Positions 33,296 to 44,384 of a stretch of DNA of 64,000 bases are shown one piece after another. The stretch is taken from NCBI GenBank assembly GCA_963662175.1, contig OY759224.1, positions 26,111,489 to 26,175,488 of the forward strand. Direction: 5' to 3'. Position 1 is the first letter of the stretch. Every line of letters begins with the position of its first letter. Position numbers and translations under genes: made by a program. Source of the stretch: Aradus depressus (Eukaryota > Arthropoda > Insecta > Hemiptera > Aradidae). The notes below the pieces were generated by a model. That model did no database searches and had not been told where the DNA came from. It worked only from the letters and a program-made list of their open reading frames with translations.

Positions 33296-34992
33296 CGTCA
33301 GTGAATCACCTCTGTATTTCACGAGCACGAATTAATCAGGTAAGTGTTCGCTCTCCCTCCAAAGCCAATTGACCGTTTGGGCTCAATTCAAACTCAATTT
33401 TTGACCTAAATTTTGTGTATATATGTTTATTACTTCGGCAGTTATTAAGATTTTTGAGCTAAACCCCCTCTGATCCCCTTTGCATCTTCGGCTTAATTCC
33501 ACTAGAAAATAATAGTTGTCTTTATAAGTTTTTTACTTATTTAATTTCGTGTCAATACATTCATTACAACGTCAGTTTTTAGAGTTTTTATGTTAAGCCT
33601 CCCTCTAATCCCTCTTCCCTTTGTCCGATTTGGTTGTCAATCAATAGTTGTCATCCTCAGAGAGTTCTGGACACACATATAAAATATCGTGACGATACAT
33701 TCATTGCAACGACAGTTCTTAGAGTTTTTGTGCTAAGCATCCTTCTAATCCCTCTTTCCTTTGTCCGATTTGGTTGTCAATCAATAGTTGTCATCCTCAG
33801 AGAGTTCTGGACCCACATATAAAATATCGTGACGATACATTCATTGCAACGACAGTTCTTAGAGTTTTTGTGTTAAGCATCCTTCTAATCCCTCTTTCCT
33901 TTGTCCGATTTGGTTGTCAATCAATAGTTGTCATCCTCAGAGAGTTCTGGACACACATATAAAATATCGTGACGATACATTCATTGCAACGACAGTTCTT
34001 AGAGTTTTTGTGTTAAGCATCCTTCTAATCCCTCTTTCCTTTGTCCGATTTGGTTGTCAATCAATAGTTGTCATCCTCAGAGAGTTCTGGACACACATAT
34101 AAAATATCGTGACGATACATTCATTGCAACGACAGTTCTTAGAGTTTTTGTGTTAAGCATCCTTCTAATCCCTCTTTCCTTTGTCCGATTTGGTTGTCAA
34201 TCAATAGCTGTCATCCTCAGAGAGTTCTGGACACACATATAAAATATCGTGACGATACATTCATTGCAACGACAGTTCTTAGAGTTTTTGTGTTAAGCAT
34301 CCTTCTAATCCCTCTTTCCTTTGTCCGATTTGGTTGTCAATCAATAGTTGTCATCCTCAGAGAGTTCTGGACACACATATAAAATATCGTGACGATACAT
34401 TCATTGCAACGACAGTTCTTAGAGTTTTTGTGTTAAGCATCCTTCTAATCCCTCTTTCCTTTGTCCGATTTGGTTGTCAATCAATAGTTGTCATCCTCAG
34501 AGAGTTCTGGGCACACATATAAAATATCGTGTCGATACATTCATTACAACGACAGTTTTTAGAGTTTTGGTGTTAAGCCTCTCTCTAATCCCTCGTCCCT
34601 TTGTCCGATTTGGTTGTCAATCAATAGTTGTCATCCTCAGAGAGTTCTGGACACACATATAAAATATCGTGACGATACATTCATTGCAACGACAGTTCTT
34701 AGAGTTTTTGTGTTAAGCATCCTTCTAATCCCTCTTTCCTTTGTCCGATTTGGTTGTCAATCAATAGTTGTCATCCTCAGAGAGTTTTGGACACAAATAT
34801 AAAATATCGTGTCGATACATTCATTCTATGAGGAGTTATCGTGTTCACAACATAAAGACAGACTTTTTTTTTCATTTTTGGAATCAGGGGGTCGTTAAAC
34901 ATGAAATTCCGTTGAAAACTCTACATAGAATTTTTGATATAACGAATTTGATTATATAGCTTCCCTTATACTTCATATATCTGAGGAAGTAA
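33296..34992 (+). repeat. Complete Rep-A element with a 140-bp internal array
   Basis: Left end 'cgtcagtgaatcacc' and 'agcacgaattaatcagg'; two divergent units; then about eight 140-bp units (33.63-34.80 kb) nearly identical to each other; then the unique right end ('cattctatgaggagttatcg', 'acttcatatatctgaggaag'). It shows the architecture terminus-units-terminus in one copy. Confidence 0.85.
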
Positions 34993-35034
34993 AATCATAT
35001 TTATTTTTGTATGTTATAAATAAATTAAGGACGA

Positions 35035-35490
35035 TACCATGATTTTCAGCCATGGAACGATGCCCAACTCAAAAATTTCTATCGATTTAACTAACGTATC
35101 AACACGAATTTTTATATGTGTATCCAGAACCCTCTAAGGACGACACCTATTAATTTTCAGTCAAATCGAGGAAAGGGAAGTGGGTGATCAGGGGGAGGCT
35201 TAACACAACTATATTAATAACTGCCAATAGAATGATTGTATCGACATGAAATTTTGTATGTGTGACCAGAACCCCGTACGAACAACACCTATCGATTTAC
35301 AGCCAAATCGGCCAAACGGGAGAGGGGAGAATTAATTCAATAACTCTAATAACTGCCGATGTAAAGAATTTATCGACACGAAATTTAGTATTGCATATAA
35401 GCGCAAATGGTCGACTGGTTTTGGAGGAGGAGCGAGAAGATAATTAATTCGTTATGGGGAAGTTCATTGTCTGTGATTCACCGACAACTT
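35035..35490 (-). repeat. Rep-A element, minus strand
   Basis: 'aggacgacacctattaattt', 'actgccgatgtaaagaattt' and the complement of the left terminus ('ggagcgagaagataatta', 'gaagttcattgtctgtgatt'). Confidence 0.75.
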
Positions 35491-35625
35491 TTTAACTGTC
35501 TCTTACGCTATTTTGGTCATTATCAGTTTCTTATCGTTAAAAATCGATTTTAACTTTCATTTTTTTTTCTCTGAAAACTGATTATTCGTGAAGTGTTTAT
35601 TAGTCAAGTAATTTCTGAAGTTAGA

Positions 35626-35979
35626 GGTTAGGTTTAGGTTAGGTTTTTATGACTCATGCCCGGGCTTTAACTACGAGGTATATATCGCCTACTACCAGAA
35701 CGCTCTTTCGTCACTCTGGTGGACATGAGCCCGACTCTACTGTGGGAGTCCTAAATTTTGCCTACCCTAAATTTTTATTCATCTAGAACAGGGGTCTTTA
35801 ACGAGTACCTGACATCGTACAGGCTCGGGACCATCGCTTAACGTCCCATCCGAAGGACGGCGTGCTTAAGTTTATTTTACCTCCCAGATAAAATAAACTA
35901 AGGGCCTCGGTCGGGCTACGAACCCACGACCTTGAGCTCAGAAGTCAAGCACGCATACCACTGAGCTACCGGCGCCCCC
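35626..35979 (-). mobile_element. tRNA-derived SINE with 13-bp TSD
   Basis: Full-length minus-strand copy. TTCTGAAGTTAGA occurs at 35613-35625 and 35980-35992. The 3' tail reads (on the plus strand) GGTTAGGTTTAGGTTAGG between TSD and body. Confidence 0.93.
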
Positions 35980-36249
35980 TTCTGAAGTTAGATCATTAAT
36001 TGTTAAACAATAATTATAAAAAAAATTAATTGTTTTTTATATTTATTTCTAAGACTGTATAAGTCCTCTGATGACTTAAAAAATTATTATGAAACAATAA
36101 ACAAACATATTTTGTATATATGTTTAATAATTGTTAAAAAAATATTGTGATGTGGTCATTACAGGATTCACATACACGACACCAGAGCTTTATACTGGAC
36201 AAATCACAACACCTTCACCACACACATCCACTCAAGTCATTATAAGGCC

Positions 36250-36279
36250 CTGAAGAAGGAAATAAAAAGTTTTCGAAAC
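36250..36279 (+). ncRNA. Hammerhead-like hairpin motif
   Basis: CTGAAGA, extra A, GGAAA...TTTTC stem, GAAAC, then GTTGGCC. Same family as 12631-12664. Confidence 0.45.
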
Positions 36280-36372
36280 GTTGGCCAAATTTTGAATTTT
36301 TCATTTACATGACAGAACCTCGAATTCCTCCTTTATTGAAAAGATACTGTCGACTCTATTAATCATTACATT

Positions 36373-36587
36373 ACAGGACTTTCTTATACCAACCATCTTC
36401 GTATAGATCACTCCCCCTCCTCCTAAAATTCATTTCATATTGCTATTAGAATGTTATAGTGAATGTGAATGTTAATTGTTGTCAGCAGTGACTTCCCTAT
36501 GCCCATTAACGCCAGTATGAAATGAATTTGAGAGGGGGAAGGGAGAATGATCTATACGAAAAATTGGTTGTTATAAGAAAGTCCTGT
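36373..36587. mobile_element. Palindromic MITE
   Basis: Left 'acaggactttcttatacc' and right 'ttataagaaagtcctgt' are inverted copies; pairing continues inward to the 'ttcatttcat' / 'atgaaatgaa' text. Related half-copy at 2341-2449. No ORF. Confidence 0.65.
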
Positions 36588-37362
36588 TTATGGAAATAAT
36601 AAGGAACATTTTTGGTAAGAATAAATTTTTGGATAGCACTAAACGTTTTCGCGTAAATTGAACTTGAAAATGTGTTTCGAGATTCTTAAAAATTTTCCTT
36701 ACTAAATTTCTAAATCCTATTTTGTCCTTAGATTTGAGACAGGACCAATACAATCAAAGCCATTCCGCTCCAAAGAATGTTCAAAAAAAACATTAAGGCG
36801 TAGTCAAGGTCCACGCCATAGATTTTCCGGGAAAACGTCGGGATAAAATCATTTTTCATCTTCTTTTCGATGCTGCCGTAGCTCTTGCATTCGCTTGGCA
36901 CTAGACTTTTGGTTTTTTAAATTCCTTTTGATGCAAGCTTTCCTCTGATTTGCGTTTTCTATAATTACGCGCATATTTACGATTCATATGAGACGACATC
37001 TTTATTTTTTTTGCAATTTTCAATTTAATACAGATTTTTACATATATTTCGGCGAGTCCTAGTAGTGCTCCTCAAGCTCTTTACAATGACACCCGAATCA
37101 ACGTCATATCTAAACGCGTTATCATGCTACCCTAATTTCTAATTTTACACAACGCTAATTCGCAACAATCATCCACTGGCGCCCACACTAGCTCGATAAC
37201 GTCACAGGCAAAACAAACACGTACAGACATGCTCTATTCATTGATAAAAACTGACATAATTGCAGAGATATTGTGAAATAATTCAAATGAACTTGAAAAT
37301 AAAATAAAACTGGTTTATTTAATATGTTGTCTAATTTCACTAACTATATATACATGGGAGTA

Positions 37363-37387
37363 CTTTCGGTATTTCTACCATCCTCAG
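37363..37387 (-). ncRNA. Hammerhead-like hairpin motif, left arm
   Basis: On the minus strand CTGAGGA, extra T, GGTA-GAAA-TACC, GAAAG. Mirror copy at 37669-37693. Confidence 0.45.
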
Positions 37388-37668
37388 CCAAAAGCATAAG
37401 AGATAAGACTAAGTTAATTTTCAGAATGTCAGCCTCTTGATTTGTTAATGTTATATTATTCGCCTGTTCATGCTTTATACCTAGATCTTAGAAGGGGTCA
37501 CACATTTGAAATATGGGGACCGCCTTGTCTTAAAATATCTCACAGCTTGACAATTTAGCTTAGTTAGGAATGTCTGACGTCATGGGGAACACCAGTAGGG
37601 AGGGTAATGGGTTCCTCGAGAGGCTGACATTCTGAAAATTAACTTAGTCTTATCTCTTATGCTTTTGG

Positions 37669-37693
37669 CTGAGGATGGTAGAAATACCGAAAG
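37669..37693 (+). ncRNA. Hammerhead-like hairpin motif, right arm
   Basis: Identical to the left-arm motif but on the plus strand; the stem GGTA/TACC has a GAAA loop. Confidence 0.45.
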
Positions 37694-37913
37694 TACTCCC
37701 ATGTATATATAGTTAGTGAAATTAGACAACATATTAAATAAACCAGTTTTATTTTATTTTCAAGTTCATCTATTCATTGAGATCTCAACCGTTGTTATCG
37801 CATTATTAGACTCGTAGTTATTATCGATTGAAATCTGACGGTATTTTGTAACACAAGAAAGTTTGACCGACTATCACTGTGCTTAACGAGCGAATAGACG
37901 TTTTCACGTAAAA

Positions 37914-37936
37914 AATGAGCTATCGGCGCCCCCTTG
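37914..37936 (-). mobile_element. SINE head scrap
   Basis: 'gagctatcggcgccccc' is the complement of the SINE head; nothing else of the SINE remains. Confidence 0.45.
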
Positions 37937-38274
37937 GTATATTATATATAATCAATTCAAACTCCTCGTCAAATTTTTGACCGATTACATAAAAACTGCT
38001 TAGCCAACACATTACTTTCATATACTGAGTAATGGCAGAAGGTTTAGAAAGTTCAGTAGTAAACTTATTTTTTGTTATTTGAAATTTTGAAGTTATTTTT
38101 TCTTTAATTTATAAAGTTACAGCACATTAACAAAAATAAATAAATATATATTTTATTCAGTTGTTATTTATTCATCTTATAGTATGAGTGTATTTCCTGC
38201 GTGAGGTTTACCTTGAAACAGGTTGATCGCATTCAAAAACTTGTTATAAGAGTTCCTTTCTCTCTTAGAAGTAT

Positions 38275-38620
38275 AGAGGGCGCCGGTAGCTCAGTGGTAT
38301 GCGTGCTTGACTTCTGAGCTCAAGAACGTGAGTTCGAAACCCGACTCAGGCTCTTAGTTTATTTTATATGGAAGGTAAAATAAACTTAAGCACGCCGTCC
38401 TTCGGATGGGACGTTAAGTGATGGTCCCGAGCCTGTACGATGTCAGGTACTCGTTAAAGACCCCTGCCGTAGGTGAATACAAATGTAGGGTAGGCAAAAT
38501 GTAGGACTCCCACAGTAGAGTCGGGCTCTTGTACACCAGAGTGACGAAAGAGCGCTCTGGTAGTAGGCGATACGACCTTGTAGTTAAAGCCCGGCCATGA
38601 ATCATAAAACCTAACCTATT
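38275..38620 (+). mobile_element. tRNA-derived SINE with 10-bp TSD
   Basis: Full-length; TTAGAAGTAT at 38265-38274 and 38621-38630. The tail is AAAACCTAACCTATT. Confidence 0.92.
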
Positions 38621-38779
38621 TTAGAAGTATGTTAAGCTCTTCGTATAGTGTCCACTTTGAGTAGGATGCTGAGAGGTCGGGGAAGACTATCCTCGTTGTA
38701 AGAATTCCTGGACATCCTCAATCTATTGTAACTTTTACGTACAAAGTTTTCAATAAAATAAATTTAATAAAACGTATAA

Positions 38780-39655
38780 CGTGGGTTCACCCCACCAAGC
38801 GACGGCGTACGTTGCTACTTCAAGCTCAAAGAGCAGCCCTCCTCAGGATTACCAAAGCCTACCGTACAGTCTCCACGGCTGCGCTGCAGGTGCTGGCGGG
38901 GGCCCCACCCATAGACCTTGTCTTGGATGGGGCCGTCGCCTCGTACTTCTGTAGACGCGGCTTACCAATAGAGGCAGACACGGACATGGCCTTGCGTCAA
39001 GCCCTGGAAAGGGAGATGCAAGGACGGGCGAGACCAGATCGCCGTAGGGGCATTGTCCAGGAATGGATCGTAGAAAGATGGCAACAGCGTTGGGCGCAAT
39101 CGACAGATGGCCGTACAACCTTCACCTATTTCCCAGACGTCCAGACGCGCCTTGACTCTCCATGGGTACAACCAGACCATTGGACGTCACAGATGCTATC
39201 AGGTCACGGCGACTTCAGCGCCAAGCTCTTCTTCTTTAAGAAGAAGAACAGCCCAGCCTGCTCGTGTGGCGGCGTCGAGACTGCGGAACACGTAGTTCTC
39301 GAATGCCCGCTATACGACGTGCCCAGGGCGGCGCTGATTCGCCAGACAGGATCGTACCTGGGACTGGACCTGCCGGGACTGATGACAGAGGCTGGCTACC
39401 TGGCTTTTGGTCGGTTCGTCTCCTCCTGGCGGAGAATCAAGAAAGCCTACTAACCCGGTGCCGGGGGCCCCACCGACCACCGACAGGCGTGCGGCGGCTG
39501 CCCCCGGCTCCGGGACACAGGCAGAACAGAACCCCCGATAAGATCCCGAGATCACTCGGCGTAAGAAGCCGGGAGAACATAGGGTGATGTGACCGACCCC
39601 CCTAAGGGGTCAGGAGCACCCGAAAAAAAAAAAAAAAATAAAAAAAAAATAAAAA
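38780..39655 (+). mobile_element. R1-clade LINE, 5'-truncated, 14-bp TSD
   Basis: AATAAAACGTATAA occurs at 38766-38779 and 39656-39669. The insert has the ORF2 C-terminus (38812-39453), a GC-rich 3' UTR and an A-rich tail from 39624. Its GC content is sharply higher than its surroundings. This is the best-preserved member of the family in the window, so it is probably the youngest. Confidence 0.9.
38812..39453 (+). pseudogene. R1-clade reverse transcriptase ORF2, C-terminal 213 residues
   Basis: An open frame without stops. It encodes the post-RT region (LLRITKAYRTVSTAALQVLA, GAPPIDLVLDGAVASYFCRR), a linker (WQQRWAQSTDGRTTFTYFPD, LSGHGDFSAKLFFFKKKNS) and a Cys-rich knuckle CSCGGVETAEHVVLECPLYD, ending SSWRRIKKAY stop. 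This is the usual layout downstream of the RT thumb in R1/Waldo-type elements, where the CCHC-like knuckle is thought to help nucleic-acid binding. The frame is open at its 5' edge because the element is truncated there; the listed start is only the first ATG-like codon. No endonuclease or RT catalytic part, so inert. Confidence 0.82.
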
Positions 39656-39689
39656 AATAAAACGTATAAATAAATAAAATAAAAAAATA

Positions 39690-39945
39690 AATTGAGTAAC
39701 TGCCGATGTAATGAATGTATCAACATGAAATTCCATAATTAAAATCAAAACTCAATGAGGACGTTAATTTCAGCGATATCAGCTAAAGGGGGGAGGCTGA
39801 ACTCAAAAACTGCCGATGTAATGAATTTATCAACACAACATTTAGTATGTGGATTTAGGAGCCCCTGTGTAAGTCAACTTTTGAATATTAGCGCAAACGA
39901 TCGACTAATTTTGGAGGGGGAACGGAAAGTTAATTGATTAATATG
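39690..39945 (-). repeat. Rep-A element, minus strand
   Basis: 'aactgccgatgtaatgaatg' twice, 'gcgcaaacgatcgactaatt' and 'ggaacggaaagttaattgat'. It ends abruptly at 39945 where the next element starts. Confidence 0.72.
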
Positions 39946-40520
39946 TTCTATTCGCTCGTTAAGCACAGTGATAGCCGGTCATTCTTTCTTGTGTTACAAA
40001 ATACCGTTAGATTTCAATCGATAATAACTACGAGACTAATAATGCGATAACAACGATTGAGGTCACAATGGATAGAGCATGTCTGTACGTGTTTGTTGTG
40101 CAGTGTTTGTTTTGCCTGTGACGTTATCGGGCTAGTGTGGGCGCCGGCGGATGATTGTTGCGAATTAGCGTTGTATAAAATTGAAAATTAGTGTAACGTG
40201 ATAACGCATTCAGATAGGACGTTGATTCGGATGTCATTGTAAAGAGCTTGAGTAGCACTACTAGGACTCAAACTGAAACAATAAAAATATTCGCCGAAAT
40301 ATATATAAAAATCGGTATTAAATTGAAAATTGCAAAAAAATTAAAGATGTCTCATATGAATCGTAAATATGCGCGGAATTATAGAAAACGCAAATTAGAG
40401 GAAAACTGTTATCAAAAGGAATTTAAAAAACCTAAAAAGTCTAGTGCCGAGCAAATGCAAGAGCTACGGCAGCATCGAAAAGAAAATGAAAAATGATTTT
40501 ATCCCGACGTTTCCACGGAA
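39946..40520 (+). mobile_element. Unclassified element with small basic ORF, right copy
   Basis: Contiguous copy of the element seen inverted at 36800-37935. It starts near 'tctattcgctcgttaagc' and ends near 'cccgacgtttccacgg'. The ends are not inverted repeats of each other. It sits inside Rep-A, whose right end follows at 40525. Confidence 0.6.
40347..40496 (+). CDS. Small basic protein of a mobile element
   Basis: 49 codons: MSHMNRKYARNYRKRKLEEN then KKPKKSSAEQMQELRQHRKE. The repeated K-YAR-NYRKRK / AEQM-ELRQHRK pattern is like the basic N-terminal repeats seen ahead of helicase or transposase domains in several arthropod elements (Helitron-like among them). Only the N-terminal part is present. 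In-frame upstream codons run back to 40248, but ATG 40347 is the more convincing start. Function unknown; nucleic-acid binding is plausible from charge. Confidence 0.4.
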   Translation: MSHMNRKYARNYRKRKLEENCYQKEFKKPKKSSAEQMQELRQHRKENEK

Positions 40521-40524
40521 ACTC

Positions 40525-40592
40525 AACAGTCAATTTCTAATCGATTACATAACTTTTTCTATACTTCGTATAGCTGGGAAAGTGAAAAGCTT
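40525..40592 (+). repeat. Rep-A right end
   Basis: 'aatcgattacataacttttt' and the small palindrome 'tatacttcgtata' followed by 'gctgggaaagtga'. Confidence 0.6.
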
Positions 40593-41094
40593 GTTTTTCA
40601 TGTTTTCAAATTCTTCAATTTTGGAATATCCGCGTTGATTCGCTTGACGAGCAGTATCTGCTCTTTACTGTTGAGTATATGTACTCGCTGTAAAGATGGG
40701 TTCAAATTTTGTGGAGACTAAGAGATCGAGTTTGGAGTATTTGGTGTTACTAAGTAGTGGCAGTGGTTGGGTCAGTTCACCTCTATATTGATTAGTTAAT
40801 CACGGAATTAACTCCAAATCTGACAGCTTGGCAACAGTCCCCATGCTCCCAACCCGCTGTTGCAGGGTAGATAGCCCATCAATATAATAATAATAATACA
40901 TTTATTTCCGTTAAACCAGTACATGGTAATAGGATACGTCAAAAGAATTTATACGTTAAGATAGCTTATAAATTAGATTTATAACTACTTGAGTCTAACA
41001 CATCTATGATTAGTAGTAACAAAAAAACTATTAAAAAAAGTAAAATTAAATTAATAAAAATTGAACGTATTGTTTCCATATTTTCAAAAATATG

Positions 41095-41175
41095 GTAAAT
41101 CATTGGCTATGTACTTTCCAGCTTGAATTAATCATTTAAGTTTTCGCTCTCCCTCTAAAACTAATGGAGCTTTTT
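41095..41175 (+). repeat. Rep-A left end
   Basis: 'ttggctatgtactttccagc' and 'ttttcgctctccctctaaaa'. Confidence 0.65.
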
Positions 41176-41223
41176 CGCTATAAATAAATAAATCAATAGA
41201 CAATAATTTGTACAATAGACTAT

Positions 41224-41398
41224 AAATGAATAAAACAAACTTATTTTTTGAAATATTGTCTATTCCACTAAAGATATATATACATATAACTACCGGTTTC
41301 GGCTTTATACCATCGTCAGGTCTAGTTATGAACTAAGTGGAATAGACTTTAGTGGAATAGACAATATTTCAAAAAATAAGTTTGTTTTATTCATTTAT
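41224..41398. mobile_element. Palindromic element with hammerhead-like motif
   Basis: The arms 41224-41272 and 41350-41398 are inverted copies ('aataaaacaaacttattttt' and its complement). Between them, on the minus strand at 41296-41319, lies CTGACGA, T, GG-loop-CC, GAAAC. Structure parallels 37245-37769 and 63565-63755. 'caatagacaataatttgtac' repeats surround it. Confidence 0.6.
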
Positions 41399-42414
41399 TA
41401 CAAGTTTCCACAATATGTCCGCGTTCCTCAACTTAGAAGTTGTCAATAGACTATAAATCAATAGACAATAATTTGTACAATAGACTATAAATCAATAGAA
41501 AATAATTTGTACAATAGACAGTAATTTGTACAATAGACAATAATTTGACTTGCACAGAGACTTCTGGATCCTCATTTTAAATTTCGTGTCGAGACTTTCA
41601 TTATATCTTAAATAAATAAATTAATAATAATGAAATAATAATTAAAACAAAAACAATAAATTACCACATTTCCTGTAGAAATTTTATAACTGGTCTTCTA
41701 TTTAATTTTGATTTCTACAGTAATTTCCAAAAAGGGCCCTAAAAAGATATCAAAAGTTCAAGACGTGCAATTTTTAAGAAAGTGCACGTATATTTAAAAA
41801 AAATGCCAATTAAAAAACTTTTCATTTGGATTTCTCAAGAGATGCCATTTTATATTTTTTTTTTCAATAATATTAAATCCAATCCAAAGGTTTTCAAATT
41901 ATCTTACTGGACCAGAGAACAAATAATTTGGGTTTATTTTTTTATATCTACATTATAAACATAATAAACATTATAAAAACTAAACATTGACACAAACAAA
42001 AATCAAAGAAAAAATTTTAAAAACTAAATTCTTAAAACTAATTCATTCTTTTTTCGTTACATATTTTGGCCGTTTTGTAAATTTAATATATATTTCTGGG
42101 CATATATCCTGTACATATAAACAAACAATATTACCTTATTTGCGGATCAATTTCACCGTCAATTCACTTCTATTTAGTTCATCACAACTTAAGCCTAAAC
42201 ACCACTCTCCATGTTCACTCAGACCGTCTCCATTGACCCAGGCCTCGATTCGTCACTCCACCACTAAAAAAAAACAGCTGATGGCCGTGTTTTTTCTTTT
42301 TTTATTCATTTGTTTTTAAAAAAATTTAGTATAGAAAAATAAATATAATTAATTTTTTAATATTAATAATTTAATAATTTTAATGTGTGTATTTTTTTTA
42401 TACATCACAGCTTA

Positions 42415-42500
42415 TTAATAAAAGATCGATTGGCTTTGAAGAGAGAGCGACAATGTAATTGATAAATTTAGACTGGGGAAATACATAGACGATTATTTAT
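42415..42500 (-). repeat. Rep-A left end, minus strand
   Basis: 'gatcgattggctttgaagag' and 'gactggggaaatacatagac'. Confidence 0.65.
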
Positions 42501-42659
42501 TCACTGTCAATTTTTTTTTTTTTCATTTTTCGAATCACGGCGTCAGAAAACATAAAATTTTCCTATACTTTATACACAATACCTAATCGAACTTTCGAAT
42601 AATATGCACTCAAGTACACAATTTCACGTCACAGATGTCAATACTATTTTCTCGCTGAA

Positions 42660-42835
42660 AGATACTCTTAAAGTGTGAGTAAGACATTCTTAAAGTGTGT
42701 ATAAGCCATTCTTAAAGTCTGGATAAGACATTCTTAAAGTGTGGATAAGACTTTTTTGAAGTGTGGGTAAGACATTCTTAAAGTGTGGGTAAGACATTCT
42801 TAAAGTGTGGACAAGACTTTCTTAAAGTGTGGCTT
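42660..42835 (+). repeat. 22-bp minisatellite, about 8 copies
   Basis: Unit near 'attcttaaagtgtgggtaag' plus 'ac', with single-base variants among copies. Confidence 0.88.
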
Positions 42836-43088
42836 ATCCATGTCTTAACATTCCATTATTAGAACACACCACAGATAACCTATTTATTTCTATCTCCCGA
42901 GCCTTGTAAGGTTGTTATTCAATTTAATCAGCTTTATCTCTTAAGAAGATCAAATCTTTTATTTCAATAAACCGTCTAAAAATTGAATAACTAATTTCCC
43001 CCTAACCAAGATTTATTATCATTTTGGGTTGTGTCAGATTCTGAATTTATAATGATATCTATTTTTTTACAGTGTATTATTCCCTCAA

Positions 43089-43114
<26 letters not shown>

Positions 43115-43119
<5 letters not shown>

Positions 43120-43430
43120 GCCGGTAGCTCAGTGTTATGCGTGTTTGTCTTCTGAGCTCAAGAACGTGAGTTCGAAACCCGACCGAGGCCCTTAGTTTAT
43201 TTTATATGGAAGGTAAAATAACACGCCGTTCTTCGGATGGGACGTTAAGCGATGGTACGATAGACCCCTGCCCTAGGTGAATACAAATTTAGGGTAGGCA
43301 AAATTTAGGACTCCCATAGTTGAGTCGGGCTCATGTCCACCAGAGTGACGAAAGAGCGCTCTGGTAGTAGGCGATATGACCTTGTAGTTAAAGCCCGGGA
43401 ATGAGTCATAAAACCTAACCTTAACTAACC
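43115..43430 (+). mobile_element. tRNA-derived SINE
   Basis: Head 'ggcgccggtagctcagtgtt'; small deletions at about 43220 and 43260; the tail is AAAACCTAACCTTAACTAACC. Poly-T tracts flank it on both sides. Confidence 0.88.
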
Positions 43431-43439
43431 TTAATTTTT

Positions 43440-44380
43440 TTTTTTTTTGTCTTTACAAAGCATAGAGACGTTTCATTTTCTTCAATTTATTTGCTGATTT
43501 TTATTGTGATATTTTTTTAAAATATATTAATGCCTTATACAATATACCTGTTGAGTCACCGCCCGTCACTAGACGTTCAGTGTTCCCACTAGACGGACAC
43601 TGCCATTCCCAGCTGAGGCGTACCAATTTCAGATCGGATGAAGACCGAGATTCTATTGAATTTAAAAATATTTAGAAGCGATTTTTAGTAATTATTGATT
43701 GGAACGTCACGGCACATCTGGTCTGAATTGGGCTTTAGAGAGAAAGCGGAATTTATTACAAACATTTGCGAGTTGGTAAATTAAAATTGCCTCTAAATGC
43801 CCAAAATTTAATATCAGAAAAATTACGATATCGAAAGTGAATTACATGGAAAAACCATCTCTGGATTGAAAATTTGGCTGGTTGGCAACTGTCCTTGAGG
43901 TTAGCAACAGTCGCTGAGGTTAGCAACAGTCACTGAGGTTAGCAACAGTCGAGTTCAATTCTTCATTAATAAATAAATCAATACTTGTCTAGATGCAAAG
44001 TCTGTGTGTAGGGTTCTCTAAATAAAAGATCATTATACAAAAACCCTTAAAGCGAGGGTATGTCTGTACTTAAGGGACATCTTGGGAATTATTCTACTTA
44101 TTTGAAATAATATAAATTAAAAAATAATTATTTATTTTTATGTAGGTATTTCAATAATTACCATCTTATAGCCCTTTTTGGTCTCATTTATTCTTTTTCT
44201 TTATTTTTTCTTCTTCATTTCCATACAACAACAATATTTCGTCCTACCAGGACATTTTCAAGTACCCCAATTTTTATTTTTTTCATTAGATATATGTTAA
44301 AACTCCTTTTTTTTCCTTATAATATATCCTAATATATCGTGTCATTTTTAATATTGGGCATCTATTTTTTTCTAAAATTT
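43440..44380. other. No gene recognised
   Basis: The stretch includes a four-fold 'gttagcaacagtcnctgag' micro-repeat (about 43884-43955). The remainder is AT-rich with no ORF I can support. Confidence 0.45.
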
Positions 44381-44384
44381 AGTT

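Larger units (their letters stand above)
37245..37769. mobile_element. Palindromic Penelope-like (?) insertion with 11-bp TSD
   Basis: CTATTCATTGA flanks it at 37234-37244 and 37770-37780. The arms of about 150 bp (around 37290-37435 and 37615-37765) are inverted copies, each carrying a CTGAGGA-hairpin-GAAAG motif. The central 170 bp is unique. Inverted arrangement of hammerhead-bearing ends is compatible with a Penelope-like retroelement derivative; no RT is present. Confidence 0.65.
36800..37935 (-). mobile_element. Inverted copy of the 39946-40520 element, split by an insertion
   Basis: The minus strand matches 39946-40520 in two blocks, about 36805-37244 and 37781-37910, interrupted by the palindromic insertion 37245-37769. 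Its ORF equivalent has several changes ('agacgacatctttattt' where the other copy has the start). Together the two copies form a large inverted repeat around 37.9-39.9 kb. Confidence 0.75.

Noticed and set aside
33634..34802. Series of eight 62-codon ORFs with near-identical proteins
   Set aside because: The 140-bp period is not a multiple of three and the ORFs overlap in shifted frames. They are a by-product of the tandem repeat, with no start context or conservation of protein over DNA.
24960..34992. CRISPR array
   Set aside because: Monomers are contiguous with no unique spacers, and the DNA is eukaryotic.
39264..39587. 107-codon GC-rich ORF
   Set aside because: A shifted-frame shadow of the R1-like ORF2 tail and its 3' UTR.
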